Positions 1-8,899 are shown, counted from the stretch's first letter. The stretch: DNA of 64,000 nt from CAWDPQ01 sp963804245 (GCA_963804245.1 CAWDPQ010000009.1:124001-188000); one strand, 5' to 3'. Numbers and translations are program-made. Notes: generated from the sequence alone by a model not told the origin.

Positions 1-1
1 G

Positions 2-655
2 GAGAGGGAGCTCTCCAATCAGGAGCCCGTTCGCGACGCCCGCCGGACCGTGGACGGGGTCTCGCCGCTGCGGCCGCTGCCGGCGCTGCCGGCGCCAGTC
101 GAGCCGCCTGCTGCTGCAGACGCCGCAAAGCTGGCGCCTGCTGCAGACGCCGCAAAGCCGGCGACCGGGGCGGCGACGACGCGCAATCCGGAGCCGAGCG
201 AACCGCAGGACCTCCGGCTGCGCAGCGACGTCTTGAATCCTTACGTCAACCCCGTCTACGAGGCGCTCTCACGCGACGTCGCCGACGCCAGGAGCCGGCT
301 CGCCGGCCTCGAGCGGCAGCGCAAAGAGCTTGTAGACCGCCTGAAGCTGGATGCACCGAGCGCCGAGAAGCTCAATCGGCTATATGAGGCGGAAGCGGAA
401 CTGGCGAGGCTGACGCGCGAGCGCGACCTCACACGTGCGAGCTATCTCAATGCCGCGACGAAGCACGAGGAGGCGCGGCTACAGATCACGATGCGCAGCC
501 CGCGGCTGCAGGTGCTGGATGGCGCCCTCGCGCCGGACCGCCCGGTCGCCCCGCGCTCACTTCGCAACACCATCGCCGCGACGCTCATCACGATGACGTT
601 CGGCATTGCCGGCGTGCTGATCTTCGACGCCCGGCGCCGCAGCCAACCGGCGTAG
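2..655 (+). CDS. Wzz-type polysaccharide chain-length determinant, C-terminal part (cut by window edge)
   Basis: The reading frame is open to the left edge, so only the C-terminal 217 residues are present. A coiled-coil-like stretch (LSRDVADARSRLAGLERQRK) is followed by the Wzz-family C-terminal signature SPRLQVLDGALAPDRPVAP and a final membrane helix (NTIAATLITMTFGIAGVLIF). Family members sit in the inner membrane with a large periplasmic coiled coil and control the length of O-antigen or exopolysaccharide chains. An Ala/Pro-rich linker is encoded by a 20-bp direct repeat (111-130 and 138-157, period 27). A second, decayed copy of the same C-terminus lies at 2759-2963. Confidence 0.75.
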   Translation, partial: ERELSNQEPVRDARRTVDGVSPLRPLPALPAPVEPPAAADAAKLAPAADAAKPATGAATTRNPEPSEPQDLRLRSDVLNPYVNPVYEALSRDVADARSRLAGLERQRKELVDRLKLDAPSAEKLNRLYEAEAELARLTRERDLTRASYLNAATKHEEARLQITMRSPRLQVLDGALAPDRPVAPRSLRNTIAATLITMTFGIAGVLIFDARRRSQPA

Positions 656-720
656 TCCGCCTGACCGGCATCAGCGACCGGCTCACGCTCACCCGTTCCT
701 CGCGAGCGCCGCTCCGTCGC

Positions 721-822
721 CCTACCCTCCACGAGCAGATCGAGCCGCCTGAAGAGCGGCCGATCCGTCGCCGGTATCAACACCCGGGCCTCAGTCCACG
801 CGCCGCCCGGCACACGAACCTG
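721..822 (-). pseudogene. O-antigen ligase C-terminal fragment (remnant)
   Basis: Read on the minus strand, this stretch gives QVRVPGGAWTEARVLIP followed by FRRLDLLVEG. It aligns in spacing and key residues with the C-terminal tail of the larger ligase at 2940-4875 (QVTVPATFWQELRLRLPP and FSRVDLMADA). Only about 34 residues are recognisable and there is no start or clean stop. It lies just past a wzz 3' end and convergent to it, exactly as the larger ligase lies past the second wzz remnant. The homology is my own comparison by eye within the window. Confidence 0.45.
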
Positions 823-939
823 CGCCGCCGAAGCTGTTGTAGAACTGCGTCGTGCCGCAACCCACTGTCCTGCTTGGGCGAGTTGTTGAACCCGGCATGG
901 CCGATGAAGCGTGCGCTGTCGCCTCGAATCAGATCCGAC

Positions 940-1140
940 CGGATCGACCGTTGATACGACGAGGCGCGTGCCGCAGGGCCATTGGCGGCAAGCTGCTCGG
1001 TGCTGGCGACGGAGGTTTCTTGCTCCTGCTCGTGCCTCCCGAGAAGCAGGATCGGATCGCTGCCGCGTTACCGGATCTGCGCCGCGTCCCGTTCGAGTTC
1101 GATCGGACCTGGAGTACGCTCGATCTTCTACAATCCTTCT
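940..1140 (+). pseudogene. hddA: hddA-like GHMP heptose kinase, C-terminal remnant
   Basis: Split over frames, this stretch reads IDR-stop-YDEARAAG and then AIGGKLLGAGDGGFLLLLVP followed by PEKQDRIAAALPDLRRVPFE. That is the C-terminal GHMP-kinase motif region of D-glycero-D-manno-heptose 7-phosphate kinase. A stop codon sits before YDEARAAG, a frameshift lies near 978, and another shift falls at the last residues, where SIFYNP appears in a different frame. HddA phosphorylates heptose 7-phosphate on the route to GDP-heptose. The catalytic N-terminal two-thirds are missing, so this copy cannot work. Confidence 0.6.
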
Positions 1141-1177
1141 TGATACGAAAGATCGACGGGAGAACGGACAATAGAGC

Positions 1178-1601
1178 ACACGGTCACGTCATCGCGGCTA
1201 CGATTCGCAGGTTCGTCGAGGCGAGGCAGCGCGGTGACGCGGAGATCGTCGCCTGGAGCTCTGGCGCACCGGTCCGTGATTTTTTACGCGCGCGATGGGT
1301 GTGAGTTATCCTCGTTGCCGCCGCCCCGTGCTCGGCCAGCGACAGTATCAACCTCTCGAGCGGGGTGCCGACAACGATTCGCGAGCTGATTGAGACCGTC
1401 GCCGAACTGACGGGTTTCCGTGGACAGGTGCGCTGCGATACATCGAAGCCGGACGGAAAGATGTTCAAGCGCTTCGACGTGGCACGCATGGAGGAGTGGC
1501 TCGGATGTCGGTGCCCGACCACGCTGCGCGAAGGACTGACCAGTACGATCGCGTGGTTCGAGCAGCATTACGACCACGCCAGCCTGGCCGTGCCCGTGTG
1601 A
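1178..1601 (+). pseudogene. fcl: GDP-L-fucose synthase-like epimerase, C-terminal remnant
   Basis: Two pieces of one protein are seen. The first reads GHVIAATIRRFVEARQRGDA and APVRDFL, matching the mid-C-terminal part of GDP-L-fucose synthase. After a stop and a shift near 1300, the second reads SINLSSGVPTTIRELIETVA, TSKPDGKMFKRFDVARM and CPTTLREGLTSTI, the family's C-terminus. The intact enzyme is an NADPH-dependent epimerase-reductase making GDP-L-fucose for surface glycans. The NAD-binding domain is absent. Its stop (TGA 1599-1601) overlaps the GTG start of the next gene, which suggests the two were once translationally coupled. Confidence 0.65.
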
Positions 1602-2482
1602 CTCCAACCGTCAGCATCGGGTTGCCCGTCTACAACGGAGCGCGGTTTCTCCGTCGTTCGCTCGATGCCCTGCTTGGTCAAAGCTTCCGGGATTTCGAAT
1701 TGGTGATTTCCGACAACGCGTCCACCGACGCAACACCGCAGATCATTTCGGAATATGCCGCACGCGATTCGCGGGTACGCCACATGCGGGCGGCTGTGAA
1801 TGGTGGGGTGAGCGCCAACTTCCGTCGGGTTCTGACCGAGTCGTCCGGCCGCTACTTCATGTGGGCCGGCTGCGACGACTGGTGGGCGCCGACCTTTGTC
1901 GAACGTGTCTTCGGCGCTCTCGAGCGCGACCACGGCGCCGTGGTCGCCATGTGCGACGTCGAGCGTGAAGATGAAAGCGGGGCGACGCTCGACACCGTGC
2001 GTTTCTCGGGGACGATGGACCCGTCGCGCATGACTCCGGCTCGCCTGGCGCTCTTGCTGGCTGATGGGCGGCCGTTTCACCTGTTCGTTTACGGTCTGTT
2101 CCGTGCTGACGTCTTGCGTCGTGCGTTCAATGGCTTCGCTCCCGTTGTCGCCGCTGACCGGCTGTTGATGTGCAGAATGGCGTTGACCGGTGGGTTCACC
2201 CCTGTCGGCGAAGTACTGCACAAACGGGTCGTCCGCCGCACATCGATTGCGGAGCGGTACGGCGACGAGGGCATCGGGCAACTGTGGCGCAGCAGGTCGG
2301 GGCGTTGGCGGCTCACCGTTTCTGCCGGTCCGTATTTGTGGGAGTCGCCCGACGTCCCGTTTCGTCGCAAGCTCCTGATTCCAGCGATCGTGCTGCGCTT
2401 CGCCAAAGCCAGCCTGGGTCACAGCCTGGTGCAGGCGGGTCTGATGCGCCCGCGCGCTGGCGCCCGTCCTCACGCATATTGA
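1598..2482 (+). CDS. GT2-family glycosyltransferase
   Basis: A 294-residue GT-A fold glycosyltransferase. The N-terminal strand SIGLPVYNG (6-14), the nucleotide-binding SDNASTD (38-44) and the metal-binding-type GCDDWW (91-96) are all present, so the protein looks functional. It should add a sugar from a nucleotide donor to a lipid-linked glycan at the inner face of the inner membrane. The GTG start at 1598 is chosen because it overlaps the preceding stop and falls just before the conserved first strand. Its own stop overlaps the TTG start of the next gene. It is the only intact gene between 0.7 and 4.8 kb, so its natural partners may be gone. Confidence 0.8.
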   Translation: MTPTVSIGLPVYNGARFLRRSLDALLGQSFRDFELVISDNASTDATPQIISEYAARDSRVRHMRAAVNGGVSANFRRVLTESSGRYFMWAGCDDWWAPTFVERVFGALERDHGAVVAMCDVEREDESGATLDTVRFSGTMDPSRMTPARLALLLADGRPFHLFVYGLFRADVLRRAFNGFAPVVAADRLLMCRMALTGGFTPVGEVLHKRVVRRTSIAERYGDEGIGQLWRSRSGRWRLTVSAGPYLWESPDVPFRRKLLIPAIVLRFAKASLGHSLVQAGLMRPRAGARPHAY

Positions 2483-2758
2483 TCCGCAACACCGTTGCGA
2501 ATTTCGCGGGACGGCTTCTCTATCCGCTGCTCGCGCTGGCGCTGGTGCCGTTCGACCTCCGGCATGTCGGGATCGAAGGCTACGGCCTCATCGGCCTCAT
2601 CGCGATGGTCGTCTCGGTGCTGGGTGTTTTCAGCAAAGGCCTCGGCTCGGCCCTGCAACGTGAGTTTGGCCGGCGGGTCTGAACGCCCGCAGGCCGGCAT
2701 TCGTTGCCAACGCTGGGTGCGCACCTTCGAGATCGTCTACTGGGTCCCCGGAGTAGCG
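2479..2758 (+). pseudogene. Wzx-type flippase, 5' remnant
   Basis: The start overlaps the preceding gene's stop (TTGA). The first 67 residues read IRNTVANFAGRLLYPLLALA, then HVGIEGYGLIGLIAM and GLGSALQREFGRR, the N-terminus of a polysaccharide-flippase (MOP family) protein. After a frameshift near 2675 the family sequence continues as VRTFEIVYWVPGVA. It then runs directly into a Wzz C-terminus at about 2759. About three-quarters of the flippase is missing. The join looks like a deletion scar between the 5' end of wzx and the 3' end of wzz. Confidence 0.6.
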
Positions 2759-2963
2759 CTTGCCGCATCGAAGTACGAGGATGCGCGGCTGCAGATCACC
2801 GTGCGGAGTCCGCGGTCTGCAGATCCTGGATTCCGCACTGCCGCCGGATCGGCCGGTTCTGCCCAGGATTCCGCGCAACGTGGCGGCTGCCTCAATGCTC
2901 GCCTTCACCCTGACAGTCATCGCTGTTCTGCTTTTCGACTCATCGCGGCAGCGCCGGAGCTGA
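2759..2963 (+). pseudogene. Wzz-type chain-length determinant, 3' remnant
   Basis: Reads LAASKYEDARLQITVRSPR, then after one extra base (T at 2816) continues LQILDSALPPDRPVLPRIPR and a final membrane helix (MLAFTLTVIAVLLFD), ending at the TGA at 2961. It aligns along its length with the C-terminus of the gene at the left window edge, but differs at roughly half of positions, so it is an old paralogue and not a recent copy. It lacks a start and most of the periplasmic domain. Its end overlaps the convergent ligase by 24 nt. Confidence 0.65.
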
Positions 2964-4875
2964 GGAGCCGCCCATCTCCTCTGGCCGTCCGACCATCAGC
3001 GTCCTGCGCGCATCGCTGACGCCCTGACGGCATCCCGCGTCTGCCATCAAATCCACACGCGAGAATCGACTTCCACCCGGCGCAGGCGGTAGTCGCAGCC
3101 TGAGCTCCTGCCAGAAGGTCGCCGGAACGGTGACCTGGTCCGTCCGCTGTCCATCGACGCGGATTTCGACGACGCACGCACCCGCACCTGTAGCTCGAAC
3201 CGGCAGTCGCACCACGCGATAGTGCGACTGGACGAAGAGCGCTGACTCTGCGGACGCCCACCGGAATCGGTTGCCGGAGTCGTCGCGTTCCCAGTTGGAC
3301 ATCCCGAGGGCGACCCCTTCCAGGTTTGCGTGACGTCGCTCGTAGTCGTCCCGGAAGGGCAGCATCAGCACGATCATCACGACCGCGGCGCCAGCCGCCG
3401 CACGGACGATCGCTGCCGGCTGCCGCGCGATCTCCGGCGCCCAGCTGCCGTCAGCCCCAGCATCAGCCAGAAGGGATAAGCGACGGAATGGGTGAGCAGC
3501 GGATGTCCGAACAGTGCGGTGAAGAGGAAGCTGCCGATGGCGATGACGAGCGGCGGACGCACGCTTCCGGGCACCGCCGCAGCTGGCTGCAGCGTCAGCA
3601 GCGAGAATGAGTACGAAAGCGGCGAAGCCGACGAGCCCGAGCTCCGCCAGGATCTGCAGGAAGTTGTTGTGCGCGTTCTCGCGGACCACGGGAATGAGCG
3701 CGGATTCGAAGAAGGCCTGTCGCAGCTCCGGCGAAGCGTACTGGGGAAACAGGTCGTAGAACCTCGACACGCCGACCCCGAGCAGCGGTCGGTCGGCGAG
3801 CATGTCCAGGGCCGTGCCTACGAGCTCGGCGCGCGCCCAGACCGAGTAACGCACGCTCACATTGCGTCCGCTCGGATAGATGACGGCAATGCCTATCGCC
3901 ACGATCAGGATCGTGGCGATCGCGATGAGTCTCTTGCGCTCTCGAATCAGGCGCAGCGCACCTTCCCGATGACGCACGATCAGCAGTCCGATCACGCCGA
4001 GTCCCGTACCTGCCAGCGCAGTTCGCGAGCCACTCAGCCAGACCGCGAGCACGAGCGGTATCGCGGCGATCGCGTAGATCACCCCGCGCCGCGTCCGGAA
4101 GGTGCTCAGTCCTATCGCCGCCACCGCCATCAAGGCGAAATACGATCCTGCCGCATTCAAGTCCCCAGAACTGCGTGTTGATGCGCAGCGTAGCGCATGG
4201 CCTCGACGAGCGTTTCGGTCAGCGGCCCGCGGCGAAGCGCGACCTCGAACAGCCGCGAGACGTTCAGCAGGGCAGCGCGGTCCCGCCGGCGATTACCATG
4301 CCGGCGATGCGGCGTGCGGCGGTGGCGTCGACCGCCAGCCGCGATACGAATGCGCAGAGCCCGAGTCCTTCGAGCATCGGGATCGCTTGGCTGACGACGC
4401 CGTACCCGGCAGGATGCAGGAGGTACTCGCGGGTGAAGAATTGCCAGATCGCATGCGCTGTCGACTCGGAGCCGCCGCGCAGCACAATGACCGGAAGGTG
4501 GGCGAGCGCCGATCCGGCGACAATCGCGGCCAACGCAAGCAGCGCCCAGTCCAGGGAGCGCCAGCTCGCCGAGCGCAGCCACCGTACCTGGACCGCCGTC
4601 CAGGGGACCAGGAGCAGGAGCACCAGGGTCTCGAGGAGCCAGCCTCCGAACGACAGCCCGAGGACGGCGTCGGCAAGGCCAATGATTGGGCCGAGCGCTG
4701 CGAACACGAGCAGCGCTTCAAGCGGCCGGAACAATGACAGCGCAGTGAAAGTGGCGAGTATTGCACTCTGGCGGACAGTCAGCGGCTGCCGCAGCAGGGA
4801 AGAGAGCAGCAGCACACCCACGGCCAGGCAGACGGCCCAGAGGATCGCCCTCAGGCCGATCGCGGAAGCCTTCAT
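2940..4875 (-). pseudogene. O-antigen ligase / polymerase-like membrane protein, multiply frameshifted
   Basis: Starting at 4875 (MKASAIGLRAILWAVCLAVG) this is a polytopic membrane protein of the Wzy_C/O-antigen ligase family. The diagnostic periplasmic-loop motif RENAHNNFLQILAELGLVGF is clear. The reading frame is broken at least five times. Examples are near 4262, near 4185, near 4170 (RINTQF then NAAGSYF) and a pair at about 3590 and 3420, between which the true sequence (FGHPLLTHSVAYPFWLMLGL) is in another frame. A C-terminal extension of about 150 residues follows the membrane part. The total length is 1 modulo 3. It is probably dead, unless this part of the assembly is unusually error-prone. 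Confidence 0.7.
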
Positions 4876-6320
4876 CAGTCGACCGCGCGCTGGCCTTTCT
4901 GTCCGACGATGGCGTAGTCCATGTGTGTGAACAGTCGTGCGTTCAGCTTTTCGACGTTCGCGTTGAAGACTTCGGCCAGATCCGATGACAGCGCGTCGGC
5001 GTCGACCGGCACGCGAATCGGCTGCAGCCGATCATGCGGAGGAACGGGCGATCGCCATTCGATCGAGGCCGAGGCGAAGCCGCTGGCGATCACCAGGTAC
5101 TTCAAGGTGTCGGGGTGCAGCGGCCAGCGGTGGGTGATGTCGCGGATGTAGCTTTCGAAGAAGGCCACCCAGCATGCCGGATTCAGCGTCTCGAGGACGA
5201 TACGCCCGCCCGGCTTCAGCTTGTGATACGCGAGCTCGAGAAACCGCAGGAGATACGAGGGCTCGAGGTGTTCGACGACTTGCGCCGCGAACAGACCTCC
5301 GAGCGAACCGTCCGGCGTCGACTCGAGAACCGTGACCGCGTCACCTTCGACAGCCTGGAGTCCACGCGCCCGGCATTCCTCGACCATCTCGTGGTTGAGA
5401 TCGAGGCCTCTCGCGGTGATGCCTTTTGCTGCCAGCAGGTCGAGGAATTCGCCGCGACCACACCCCACGTCGAGAACGTCCGCTGCCCCTTCGAAGTAGG
5501 GCAGATAGCTTTCGAGGCGCTTGCGAATGACGTCTCGCGAACCGCGAAACTGATTTTCGAAGCCGACGTACTTGTAGGCGTTCAGGGCGCCGTGAAGATC
5601 GTCCGGTTGTCGACCAGCTTGCTGGACTGCCGGCTGGCTGCCGTCGGAGCGTTCGTGCAGCCGCTCGAGCTCGCGTTTCGCCGTCAGCGCCGCCTGTTGC
5701 GCGACGCCGACCATCGCCCGCAGGTCCTGCTGCTCGGCGGCCAGCGCACCCGTGCGCGCTTCAGAGCGTGATTCGCGAACGGCCATCGATTCCGTGTGCT
5801 TGGCTAGACGATCGGCCATGGCGCTCAACGAGGCATTGAGGACGAGGGCGCCACCTGCGCTGTCCCGATCCTTGGTGTCGACGTAAGGCGTGATCTGCTG
5901 CAGCAGCAGCAGGAGCCGCGTGTGAAACTCCGTCTGCGCGGCAGCCTGGGCATTGAGCAACGCCAGCGTGTCGTGCAGGGTGCGGTGCGCGTCGCGGTGC
6001 GCGATCGCGTTTCGGTTGAGATGATCGACGAGGCGCGAATTGAAAGTCAGCTGCCGCTGCAGGTACGGAGCGACGGTGCGCCAGATGAAACCGGTCAGAC
6101 GCGCCGCCATCCCTGTCGCCGCCGGTGGCGCCGGCAGGATGTTCCACGCCTCGTTCAGCGGTGTTATCTGATGTTCGTCGTACGGCGGTGGCGCCGCGGG
6201 CAGCGCGCCAGGTGGCTTGAAGCTCTTGTCGAGGGCGGTGAGCGCATCGTTGTAGCGGCGGTCCGCTTCGTCACGCTCCTCCTTGAGGCGCCGCAGCGTC
6301 TCCTCGAGCCGCTCGGTCAT
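4875..6320 (-). CDS. coiled-coil class I SAM-dependent methyltransferase
   Basis: 481 residues. The N-terminal 230 or so are rich in charged helices (RLEETLRRLKEERDEADRRY and a second helical block at about 160-225). They are followed by a Rossmann methyltransferase with motif I VLDVGCGRG (282-290), the acidic residue in GLDLNH, and a C-terminal segment with FESYIRDITHRWPLHPDTLK. This arrangement resembles methyltransferases that cap or decorate surface polysaccharides, which fits the neighbouring glycosyltransferases; the substrate is unknown. The start ATG overlaps the thiG stop (ATGA), and its stop overlaps the ligase start (TGATG), so the minus-strand genes appear co-transcribed. Confidence 0.75.
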   Translation of the reverse strand: MTERLEETLRRLKEERDEADRRYNDALTALDKSFKPPGALPAAPPPYDEHQITPLNEAWNILPAPPAATGMAARLTGFIWRTVAPYLQRQLTFNSRLVDHLNRNAIAHRDAHRTLHDTLALLNAQAAAQTEFHTRLLLLLQQITPYVDTKDRDSAGGALVLNASLSAMADRLAKHTESMAVRESRSEARTGALAAEQQDLRAMVGVAQQAALTAKRELERLHERSDGSQPAVQQAGRQPDDLHGALNAYKYVGFENQFRGSRDVIRKRLESYLPYFEGAADVLDVGCGRGEFLDLLAAKGITARGLDLNHEMVEECRARGLQAVEGDAVTVLESTPDGSLGGLFAAQVVEHLEPSYLLRFLELAYHKLKPGGRIVLETLNPACWVAFFESYIRDITHRWPLHPDTLKYLVIASGFASASIEWRSPVPPHDRLQPIRVPVDADALSSDLAEVFNANVEKLNARLFTHMDYAIVGQKGQRAVD

Positions 6321-7126
6321 CAGGCGCCGGTCCGCGACGAGCCGGCGCCCGCCGCGATCATGCCTTCCGTCGGGCTGCTTGCCGAAGCGTGCGAGCGTTT
6401 CGGTATCCGGCCGGCCCGATACGCCAACCGTCCCGCTTCCACCGCCAGCTTCATCGCCGTGGCCATGGCGACAGGGTCCTGCGCCAGCGCGATGGCGGTA
6501 TTCATGAGCACGCCGTCGGCGCCGAGCTCCATCGCGATCGAGGCATCCGACGCTGTGCCCACCCCGGCATCGACGATGACCGGGACGCGCGCCTGCTCGC
6601 GGATGATCCGCAGATTGTTCGCGTTCTGTATCCCGAGACCCGACCCGATCGGCGCGCCGAGCGGCATCACTGCCGCTGCGCCAGCGTCCTCGAGCTTCTT
6701 GCAGATCACCGGATCGTCGTTCGTGTACGGCAACACGACGAAGCCTTCGCGCACGAGAACGCGCGTCGCCTCGAGCAGCGCCACGTTGTCGGGGAAGAGC
6801 GTCCGCTCGTCGCCAATCACCTCGAGCTTGACCCAGTTCGACAGTCCAACTTCCCGGCCCAGTCTGGCGGTACGGATGGCCTCGTCAGCCGTGTAACACC
6901 CGGCGGTGTTGGGAAGCAGGAAGATGCGCGATTCGTCGATCGAATCGAGCAGCGATCCGGCCGATCGATCCGAGAGGTCGACTCGCCGCACGGCAACGGT
7001 CACCATCTCCGTACCGCTCGCGCGGTGCGCATCGGCCATGACCGCATGCGATGGGTATTTGCCGGTGCCGACGATCAGACGCGACCGGAACGTCTTGCCG
7101 GCGATGGTCAACGGATCAGAAACCAT
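6320..7126 (-). CDS. thiG: thiazole synthase ThiG
   Basis: 268 residues from ATG at 7126. ThiG builds the thiazole phosphate ring of thiamin from deoxyxylulose 5-phosphate, dehydroglycine and the ThiS thiocarboxylate, in the cytoplasm. The TIM-barrel protein shows RLIVGTGKY near the start, the Schiff-base lysine region WVKLEVIGDERTLFPDN (K100) and the phosphate-binding VDAGVGTASDA. It follows thiS on the same strand and overlaps the methyltransferase start by 4 nt. No thiamin-pyrophosphate riboswitch was recognised upstream. Its presence inside a glycan locus is unusual. Confidence 0.93.
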   Translation of the reverse strand: MVSDPLTIAGKTFRSRLIVGTGKYPSHAVMADAHRASGTEMVTVAVRRVDLSDRSAGSLLDSIDESRIFLLPNTAGCYTADEAIRTARLGREVGLSNWVKLEVIGDERTLFPDNVALLEATRVLVREGFVVLPYTNDDPVICKKLEDAGAAAVMPLGAPIGSGLGIQNANNLRIIREQARVPVIVDAGVGTASDASIAMELGADGVLMNTAIALAQDPVAMATAMKLAVEAGRLAYRAGRIPKRSHASASSPTEGMIAAGAGSSRTGA

Positions 7127-7145
7127 GGTCACCAATTACTCCACT

Positions 7146-7187
7146 CGGAAAGGGGACAGTCACCCTAGGTAACTGTCCCTTTTTCCG
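7146..7187. repeat. REP-like hairpin between thiS and thiG
   Basis: A 42-nt near-perfect inverted repeat: the arm CGGAAAGGGGACAGTCACC, a CTA loop, then the complementary arm ending in CTGTCCCTTTTTCCG. It occupies most of the 63-nt thiS-thiG gap. The AAAGGGGACAGT core is a different family from the GTAG-foot hairpins elsewhere in the window. It could be a mobile REP-type palindrome or an mRNA stability hairpin. The run of T on the plus strand could also act as a terminator in that direction. Confidence 0.65.
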
Positions 7188-7189
7188 TT

Positions 7190-7390
7190 CTAGCCACCCC
7201 CAACAAAGTTGACGATCTCGACCTCATCGTCCGCCTGGAGGGTCGTGTCCCCATACCGATCGCGCTTGACGATGCGCAGGTTGTGCTCCACGGCGACGCG
7301 TCGCGAGTCGATGCCGAGCGCTGCAAGCAAAGCGCTGATGGTGATCGGGCCGGCGAGCTCGTGCGGTTCGCCGTTCAGGCGGATCGTCAA
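7190..7390 (-). CDS. thiS: sulfur carrier protein ThiS
   Basis: A 66-residue ubiquitin-like protein ending in FVGGG, the C-terminal Gly-Gly that is adenylated and converted to a thiocarboxylate. It donates sulfur to ThiG during thiazole formation. Length and fold pattern (MTIRLNGEP at the start, VAVEHNLRIV in the middle) are typical for the family. It lies 12 nt after the GT4 gene and directly before thiG, so it is probably in the same transcript as both. ThiF and ThiO/ThiH partners are not in the window. Confidence 0.92.
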   Translation of the reverse strand: MTIRLNGEPHELAGPITISALLAALGIDSRRVAVEHNLRIVKRDRYGDTTLQADDEVEIVNFVGGG

Positions 7391-7402
7391 AGTTTACCTC
7401 GT

Positions 7403-8746
7403 TTACCCGAGCGGCGCGGCGATTCCAAACGGCGCAACCAGCCGCTGCAGAAGCCGCGTACCATCGTCGACGAGATGCTCCGGCAGCGATCCCCTCGGCG
7501 CCGGCATCGCGCGGGCGGCGGCCATCAGTCGAAGGTAGTCCGCGAGCATCGCCTCGGGTGAGTGTTCCCGCGTCCAGTACGACTGCGCCGCGGAGCCAAG
7601 TGTCTGTCTGAGCTCGGCATCCTCGGCCAGACGCTTCATCGCCAGACGCAGGGAGTGGTCTTCATCGAGGATGTCGATGGCGACGGCTACAGGTTGCTGT
7701 TCCGGGGCAGCACCGCCAGCATTTTTCGACCAGGTTCGCGGATCGAGCGTAGGCACGTCGACCAGCTGCAACACGTCCATGACGATGGACGGTTTGCCAG
7801 CAGCCAGCGATCGGAGCCAGGGTCCCGACAACTCTCGTGCGGTCGGCCATCGCAGGTTCAGCGTGACGTCCACGGCGGCAATGCAGTCCGTCAGCTGCTC
7901 GTCGGTTTCGAGGTAGCCGGTGACCACGACCGAATCCTGGAGATCGCGATCGCGGACGTCGGCCATGAGGTCGTAGTGTTCGACCTGCGCACCGGCCAGC
8001 ATCAGGCGCGCCTCTGGGACGTATGCACGAAGGGCGCGAAAGGCGTCGAGGATTTGTGGCAACCGCTTATCCGGCGTCAGCCCTCCGAAGCATCCGAACG
8101 TCACCGCGTCTGCGGCGATCTGGTAGTGCGCCCGGACGTCGCGCCGAGCCGCCCGTTCGCGTTCTTTCGGGACCAGCGTGCCCTGGCTCAGTCGAAGGCA
8201 CTCGATCCGATCGGTGCCGCCGTCGCTTCGCAAGCGGTCGGCCATTTCGCGGCTGTGCACGGCCGACAGCTTCGACGCCTGCACGACCAGACGGACCATG
8301 GGCCACATGTAATAGAGGTGGGAGTCGAAACCGGAGACCGCCAGCTCAGCTGCCTCGGGCGGGGAATCGGGATGGTTGGCGGCGAACTCCGCGCGGTAAT
8401 CCGCGCATCGACGCGTGCGGAGCAGCGCAGCCGCGCGCGCATGGTGCAGATGCGGGTCGTGCAACACCGTCAGTCCCGGGAAGCGAAACAGGTACGGCCA
8501 GAGGTAATCGTGATGCGACGAGTTTCCGAGCTGGTAGACGGTCAAATCGTAGGGGATCTCGCGATGCCGCCAGGGAAACTGGTGAGCCGAATAGACGAGG
8601 GCATTCGCGGCGGCTATCGGTTCGTCCACGAAGACGTCGACTGCGCTAATCGCCGGCTGCGCGCGCAGTGCCGGGACGAGCTCGGCGCTGCAGGCGGCAA
8701 TGCCGGATCGCACCGGCGGCATCGGACTGAACCAGGCGACGCGCAC
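7403..8746 (-). CDS. GT4-type glycosyltransferase
   Basis: 447 residues. The N-terminus (RVAWFSPMPPVRSGIAA) is typical of GT-B glycosyltransferases that read a Ser/Gly-rich first loop. TFGCFGGLTPDKRLPQILDA and GYLETDEQLTDCIAAVDVTL form the C-terminal GT4 donor-binding domain. It should transfer a sugar from a nucleotide donor onto a glycan in the cytoplasm. The GTG at 8746 is the only in-frame start before a stop. It is the first gene of the minus-strand set running through thiS-thiG, the methyltransferase and the ligase, and is divergent from the nuo operon. Confidence 0.8.
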   Translation of the reverse strand: MRVAWFSPMPPVRSGIAACSAELVPALRAQPAISAVDVFVDEPIAAANALVYSAHQFPWRHREIPYDLTVYQLGNSSHHDYLWPYLFRFPGLTVLHDPHLHHARAAALLRTRRCADYRAEFAANHPDSPPEAAELAVSGFDSHLYYMWPMVRLVVQASKLSAVHSREMADRLRSDGGTDRIECLRLSQGTLVPKERERAARRDVRAHYQIAADAVTFGCFGGLTPDKRLPQILDAFRALRAYVPEARLMLAGAQVEHYDLMADVRDRDLQDSVVVTGYLETDEQLTDCIAAVDVTLNLRWPTARELSGPWLRSLAAGKPSIVMDVLQLVDVPTLDPRTWSKNAGGAAPEQQPVAVAIDILDEDHSLRLAMKRLAEDAELRQTLGSAAQSYWTREHSPEAMLADYLRLMAAARAMPAPRGSLPEHLVDDGTRLLQRLVAPFGIAAPLG

Positions 8747-8868
8747 GCATCATTGTAGCGAGTGAGGAGCAGGCCTTTTCTCGGTGACCGGCAGGGTTTT
8801 TCGCGGTGTCGTGGTTCCCGCCACGCCGGTTTTGGCCTCAGCGGCTGTGATAGCATCTGTAATTTGAA

Positions 8869-8895
8869 CACCCCTTCGGCGCGGCTGCCGGGGTG
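8869..8895 (+). ncRNA. structured leader hairpin upstream of nuoA
   Basis: A compact stem: CACCCC at 8869-8874 pairs with GGGGTG at 8890-8895, and CGGC pairs with GCCG inside it. It is followed directly by the terminator at 8900-8930. The pair sits between two divergent genes, so it can only belong to the leader of the nuo transcript or to a small RNA of about 60-80 nt. I do not recognise a named riboswitch or RNA family. Confidence 0.4.
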
Positions 8896-8899
8896 GCGA

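Noticed and set aside
1496..1597. Longer N-terminus for the GT2 gene
   Set aside because: The extension is antiparallel in frame to the fcl remnant and lacks GT2 similarity; GTG 1598 fits the family start and overlaps the upstream stop.
7127..7402. TPP riboswitch for thiS-thiG
   Set aside because: No conserved thi-box helices; the gaps are 12 and 63 nt, the latter filled by a palindrome.
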